A stretch of DNA of 64,000 bases from Atopsyche davidsoni. Taxonomy: Eukaryota; Arthropoda; Insecta; Trichoptera; Hydrobiosidae. The notes beneath the pieces were generated by a model. It searched no databases, had not been told where the DNA came from, and worked only from the letters and a program-made list of their open reading frames with translations. A program made the translations under genes and the position numbers. The number at the start of each line of letters is the position of its first letter. Within the stretch, counting starts at the first letter, position 1. Of this stretch, positions 59,026 through 64,000 are shown piece after piece. The DNA lies in the NCBI GenBank assembly GCA_022113835.1, contig JAILWY010000015.1, positions 3,296,001-3,360,000 on the forward strand, in the 5' to 3' direction.

Positions 59026-60558
59026 ATAATTTTTAAATGAAAAATTAAAGCATGCTTATTTTGAGTGGAATACATCCCCAACTCATCTGTATTTAACGAA
59101 GTTTTTTAAATTTTTTAAAGATGTGAACCAACAAATAATCTTTTTATGCACTTCGCTAATTCGCTTTTTTATGATATCATTAAAAAGCTTTATAAGTAAG
59201 GAGTAATTCTGTATTCCCAGAATAAAAAAAATATAAATATAGATTTCAGAACATCAATATACAGAATATTAAAATTCAATATAAATGTGTAAGGGTGAAA
59301 TATTTCAATATCCTTTAAGGGAATGAAAGGGTGGAGAGGTGACACCGTCAAGCGAATGGAAATACCTAGTTGGCGATAATGCAATTTGAGCAGTTCTGCG
59401 GCGAAGTTTCCTCTTCGTTATACATGCTCTTCTAATAACGCATTTGAATAGGTGTACGAGGACTTTTCGTTAAAGTAACAACTTAATACTCTTTCCACAA
59501 TGTTAAAAATAATTATAACTAATAATTATATAATAAATAATAATAGTAGCAATAAAGTTTCAATTATTATTATTGTATTGGTATAAAGTAAATAAATAAT
59601 TTACTAAGAAAAACAATAAATATTAAGTTTTACAAAAGTGTAAAAAAATGTATAAGACTGATAAGAAACCATAAATTACATTGACGAATTGATTTCGCTG
59701 TAATAAAAAATAATAGTAGTAAAATTTCATATGTGTATTTTTGTATAATTATAGAGATAATATAAATTTGAATTTAAATACAAATATAACATTACAAGAC
59801 TTATGTAAATTCCTTTTACTAAAAAAAGAAAACCATCGCGATTTAAAATTCACATTTGAATTAATCACAAATTTTCAACCCTTACGCAGCGGCGGCTCTT
59901 GAAAAAAAAAAAAAAAAAACACTCCGTGACGCTTGCATCAATTTATCACATCTTTATTAAATGAAGCCTCCCCGGGGGGTGCGGGGGTTGGCGGGAGGTT
60001 CAGGGGAGAGTTTTGACACATCGGTGATCGTTAGTACTACCGCCTGTTTTTGTATCCGACTTTTAAAAAGCAATTTGCCAAACACTTAGCGCGGCAGGCC
60101 CGCGAGATCTGGATTATTGCAGAGGCGAGAGTGAAATATTGCTTTCTGCTAGTGTTGCTTTTTTGTAGGCAATGTTTTTATTTTCTGATTAGTAACAAGT
60201 ATAGACACACATACATACATACATACAAACATATAAATATAAAGATTTTGGATGAAAATATATTCCATTGCAAGCTTTAAATGAATTGCTGTAATGCTGT
60301 AACGTCTCCAAAATTTACCATGCCAGAGATTAAATGTAATTCACTGTGCTCAATGAATCACAATTACTACGCATATATGCAAAGATAATGTTTATCAAAA
60401 GGCGTATTCAATTTTCTACTTTATGGTGTACGATATCAAAAAAGAGTCCGATACGACGCGCGCAGCGACGTAGCGCATAGTTGACAGAGCAATAAAACCG
60501 TACATGTGGGCCACACGATATTAAATACACGCATATAGTCCCTGAATATGCAAAGCAC
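59026..60558. other. A+T-rich DNA with a G-rich patch
   Basis: A G-rich quadruplex motif lies at 59974-60006 and an (ACAT)n microsatellite at about 60205-60226. No gene. Confidence 0.4.
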
Positions 60559-60559
60559 T

Positions 60560-60740
60560 TTTTATTATAAATGGGGTCGTTCTATTCGCCTCCGGGGGCG
60601 GAGCAAGACAAATAGCCGGCAGTTCGACTTAATTCCACGTGAGATGGCCTCCGCAAGGGCTCATTAATAATTTCATGTATTTGAACGAATCTGAACACCA
60701 ATCTACATTCATGGCGCGGCGCGAGTACATAATGCTCATT
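60560..60740. other. G+C-richer island with Hox-type words
   Basis: TTTTTATTATAAATG, CTCATTAATAATTTCATG and CpG-rich words suggest a regulatory module; there is no frame. Confidence 0.25.
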
Positions 60741-60808
60741 TTATTTTAATGTTTTTTTTAATGCAACATATATTCAGTTAGACCCCTGGATAGGGTGACT
60801 GCTTACAC

Positions 60809-61246
60809 CAGTGGTCCCCAATATTTTTGCACCCAAGACCACATTCTAGAATGCCGGTCGGTCGGCGGGCACCATTTATTCTTGTAAGGTATATTTATAG
60901 TTGGACGTAGTCAATAATACATATAATGCACAAAAAATATTTAATTGCATAATATAATTATAAAGTATAAAAATTATTGTTTATATTTTTTATGTAAAAT
61001 AAACAGTAAGTAGTAAATAATAGCATTAAAAATTTAGTAGTTGGGTCGAATTGCGTGAAATATGCAAAGAATAATTATTTTTAATAGCAACCCTAAAATG
61101 TATAATGAATTTTCGCCTATATTTCTGTTTAATTACTAAATATATAATTTTTTTATAACGTCTTATCGTGGTCGCACAGCGGCGGGCACACGTAAAACGG
61201 TCGGCGGGCGCCACGGTGCCCGCGGGCATAGGGTTGGGGACCACTG
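60809..61246. mobile_element. hAT element, non-autonomous, with perfect 8-bp target duplications
   Basis: Ends CAGTGGTCCCCAA and (reverse of the right end) CAGTGGTCCCCAACC are terminal inverted repeats. GCTTACAC flanks both sides (60801-60808 and 61247-61254). G+C-rich subterminal repeats (GGTCGGCGGGC) occur at both ends around an A+T-rich core. The 72-codon minus-strand frame is not a transposase. At 438 bp it is a deletion derivative or MITE. Confidence 0.9.
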
Positions 61247-61706
61247 GCTTACACCGTCACCGCGATGGGAGTTCCGCTTTGAATAAAGCACACAAGACTC
61301 GACATCCGACGGAGAAATGAACACGCAACGAGAAAATTATTCAATTAAACGGTGTGATAACGCAAAAAAAATCACGAAAAAGATACACAATTTTTTTTTA
61401 ATTGGTACCATTAAACCTTCCACTTCAGTTTTTGTAAAATATGCGTGTTGAAAAGATGAACCCGTGGAAACTTATAATCAGCTATGTATAATATGTACAA
61501 ACAACATCAACAGACAGTACATCTTATATGAACAGGTGATTTGGATGCGTGATTGATATACATCAAAGTTCATCGGCAGTATGTCCATATATGTTATTAA
61601 AAAGCATATGGAATAATTTATGATACATGAAATACAAAATATCTTTATTTTTAATAAAATTATACACGTAGAGAAACAACACAATTTTGGTTAGTCATCA
61701 TAATCG

Positions 61707-61818
61707 TGACGTCAGTGTGATTACAATAATCACAATCGTGACGTCAGAGATCGTCTTTACAATAATTCTGACCGTGACGTCAGACATTGTTTTCACAATA
61801 ATCCTAACCGTGACGTCA
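61707..61818. repeat. Tandem CRE array: four TGACGTCA palindromes
   Basis: TGACGTCA occurs at 61707, 61739, 61775 and 61811 (steps 32, 36, 36) within imperfect units containing CCGTGACGTCAGA and ACAATAAT. TGACGTCA is the established consensus for CREB/ATF bZIP dimers. The unit length makes both strands open (frames 61687-61926 plus and 61698-61964 minus), giving repeated VTSEIVF- and SDVTVRIIVKT-type strings that are by-products of the repeat. Confidence 0.85.
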
Positions 61819-62213
61819 GAGAGTGTGTACGCATTAATTCTCCAGCTATTACAGCGGCGGTGCTTATTTCTGTTTTCAGCACGTCCACGCATACGAGGGA
61901 AGGGTCGAGAGTTCCATACTAAATAAATCCATACGTTGTGACAACAAGAGAATAACTGGAACAAAATGTTTTAGGGTTAAAAACACCCTTAGGAAGAATA
62001 AATGTTCCATTCCGGAACAAAGTAGACCCTCGGGGTTGGAGGCCCGATCGTGTAAAAAGTATTTTTATATATAAAAGAGAAACGGGGCGACATTTTTGTG
62101 CGGAAATTAATTGGAATTATATAAAGGAGTACAGTGAATTGAACGGCCTGCGTTTATTTTATCTTTCGTGATTACGTGTATTTATTTATGTAATTGAAAT
62201 TCCTTTTCCACAG

Positions 62214-62262
62214 CGATATTACTGATTATGGCAAGCACGGAGAATTAAAATTTATCGGTTAA
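62214..62262 (+). CDS. Possible short terminal exon, unidentified
   Basis: TCCTTTTCCACAG is a good acceptor. With one base carried over, the following frame reads DITDYGKHGELKFIG and stops. There is no partner exon and the piece is short, so chance is a serious alternative. Confidence 0.15.
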
Positions 62263-62931
62263 ACCGAAGAAAGAATACCAGAAAACAAATAAAAATAAGA
62301 GTATTTTCATCTATAATTTAACTTTTGGAGTTTCAAGTACAAAAACTTGTTAAAGTTAGTTACATTTAAGTAAGTATAAAAAAATTATACTTTGATATTT
62401 ATTTAATTAATTGCAGTATAAAAAAAAGCTATTAATAAAAAGGAGCTTGCTATGATCTTGTGATTAAAATGCTAAGAATTGGACACAGATGATATGCAAA
62501 AATATGTTTAAGAAGAACTGATGTTATTACAAAACAAACAAGTAAACTGTCAAGCTGTGCATACTTAATCATATGTCATTTTAGCAATGATTTTTTTTAA
62601 ACAAATTATTACAAGTAAGGTTTGCTTCTTCGCTGTTTGTTTGGTTGAGAAACTGTTTGCATGTTTCAATACAAATAGTTTATTCAAAAGTGAACCAACC
62701 CACGAAGAAGCGAACCGAATGTACATTTGAGAATAATTTATTTCCAAGATCATTCGAGCGGATGTAAATCGACACACCTACTACGGTAATCATTTCAAAA
62801 GGAAAAATTTAAACGATAAAAAATAGGCATAAAGCTACACAGAACGAAACTTTTTGACATAGCACGAGAAAAGATAAGAAACAAATTGGATTAAGAGCGC
62901 GTTACGTTTGTTGTGACGTCTTTTGTTTCAG

Positions 62932-63060
62932 GAGCAAATGGAGCGAAAAATGAAAAGGCGAAACTCTGGGGAGGGGGAGGTTTTGAAAACGAGAAATTCA
63001 ATCAGCGATTTTGTCTATCATGATTGCAACATGATTTTTTCTTTGATTCCCTGTAAATGA
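62932..63060 (+). CDS. Possible terminal exon, 42 codons, unidentified
   Basis: After TTTTGTTTCAG the frame opens as EQMERKMKRRNSGEGEV, then continues through KTRNSISDFVYHDC to a TGA at 63058-63060. Composition is more balanced than the flanks. I do not recognise it, and no upstream donor is tied to it. Confidence 0.2.
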   Translation, partial: EQMERKMKRRNSGEGEVLKTRNSISDFVYHDCNMIFSLIPCK

Positions 63061-64000
63061 TGTCGCGAAATCGTAAAAACGATGCGCTAGATATAAACGT
63101 TTATAAATGATTTTTTTAAATGGATATTTATTTATATCAAGACAAAAAACAAATCATAATTGAGATTTAAAAAAAAAAGTAAAAAGTATATACTTATATT
63201 TATAACATAAAAAAGTATGAAGAATTGATATTACGCGCTTCATTGGGGCTGTATAAAATAATAAGGCTTGTTACCGAATTTAATAATTTGTCATTTATCT
63301 AAGAAAATATTAATTTTGTATAGACTAACGATACAAGCGTCATCTTTGTCATCGTATAATTTGATCACGGAATAAATATATATATTTTTACAGACTATCA
63401 GCAAACATAATTTATTTATGTCCGTAAAACAATAAAATTTAATTTTTTTAATGCATAGGTAATGTATACATATTTATAAAAATGCTTCAAATTATAAAAA
63501 AATCGATAATAAAATTAAAAGGTATCGGGGCATGGTTAGAGAAGTTTATAAATAAGCGAGAGCCCACTGTAGCAAGTGTCCGGAGATCCTGTCTTCCAAG
63601 CGAGTAGTTTGGAAGAATCTCCTGAGGTAGATAATAATCGTTTTGATCCGAAAAGCGGCGAAGAGGGCAAGAAAATGAAGGAGTTTTAAACAAAGGAGCG
63701 AAATACACGTGTCCCGGGGTGATCGAAAAGTTTGCTGATTATTGGGGTCACAAATAATGGCAAGAAAAACTTCTAAGAAACTGACCAAGAAAATAACTGT
63801 CAAAGACCCCTAAAAAGACCATTTAGGTTATATTCAATTTAATTGTTTTATTTATATTCAAATGAAAGTTAATATATTTTTACCAAGCATCAAAATTTCC
63901 CATGCCAGGGTGAAAACTTTTCGATCGCCTCGCGTAAAATCAAAGAGAATCAAATTTAGCGCTTTCGTTAAAACCTTCGGCAAAGAGAAAAAAAAAATAT
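63061..64000. other. A+T-rich DNA with a more balanced patch
   Basis: About 63520-63780 is balanced in composition, with overlapping unrecognised minus-strand frames (63487-63708 and 63546-63803). Confidence 0.3.

Noticed and set aside
61687..61964. Overlapping frames of 79 and 88 codons on both strands
   Set aside because: They are open only because the CRE array unit is mostly a multiple of three; the peptides are repeat by-products.
1..64000. CRISPR arrays, operons, rRNA, phage or bacterial defence systems
   Set aside because: No direct repeats with unique spacers, no dense gene packing and no ribosomal sequence; the window is eukaryotic.

Overview
This is an A+T-rich eukaryotic window (about two-thirds A+T by eye) from an animal nuclear genome, very probably an insect. 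The main evidence is one gene I can identify with confidence: a two-exon classic six-cysteine odorant-binding protein (OBP) on the + strand at 39556-40341. The OBP family is specific to insects and close relatives. I cannot name the species. Nothing here looks bacterial or organellar: there is no operon packing, rRNA or CRISPR array, and most of the open frames are short chance frames in A+T-rich DNA.

The rest is non-coding sequence with three kinds of content. (1) Transposable-element remains: a 438-bp hAT element with perfect 8-bp target-site duplications (60809-61246); two smaller hAT miniatures (51003-51149 and 53234-53398); a Tigger/pogo-like miniature with TA duplications (35386-35735); palindromic fold-back elements (6945-7309 and 34667-34890); a possible solo LTR (51833-52634); several tRNA-derived SINE heads; and at least six copies of a short 3' tail shared by one non-LTR retrotransposon end (58800-59025) and a SINE-like family. 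(2) Tandem arrays with a unit of roughly 185-230 bp at 3610-4400, 15690-15960, 31140-31735 and 57345-58440. The last is built from the same SINE-like family. A separate short array repeats the sequence TGACGTCA four times (61707-61818). (3) Islands of higher G+C and CpG in A+T-rich DNA (for example 1425-1835, 18000-18400, 19470-19720, 30880-31130, 36680-36950, 37350-37560, 42380-42730, 46390-46700, 52900-53100 and 60560-60740). They have no convincing reading frame and look like candidate promoters or regulatory modules. That is inference only.

Layout: 0-14 kb holds repeats, islands and a CpG-retaining old block (8250-10480); 14-26 kb mixes islands and SINE copies; 26-36 kb is A+T-rich with tandem repeats and miniature elements; 36.5-38.2 kb has three islands; 39.4-40.7 kb is the OBP gene with TATA, initiator and polyA signals; 41-64 kb is repeats and islands, plus one convincingly spliced-looking 70-nt exon candidate on the minus strand (47508-47577), which may mark the intron-rich part of an unidentified gene. 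I see no set of genes working together as a system; the OBP gene stands alone.
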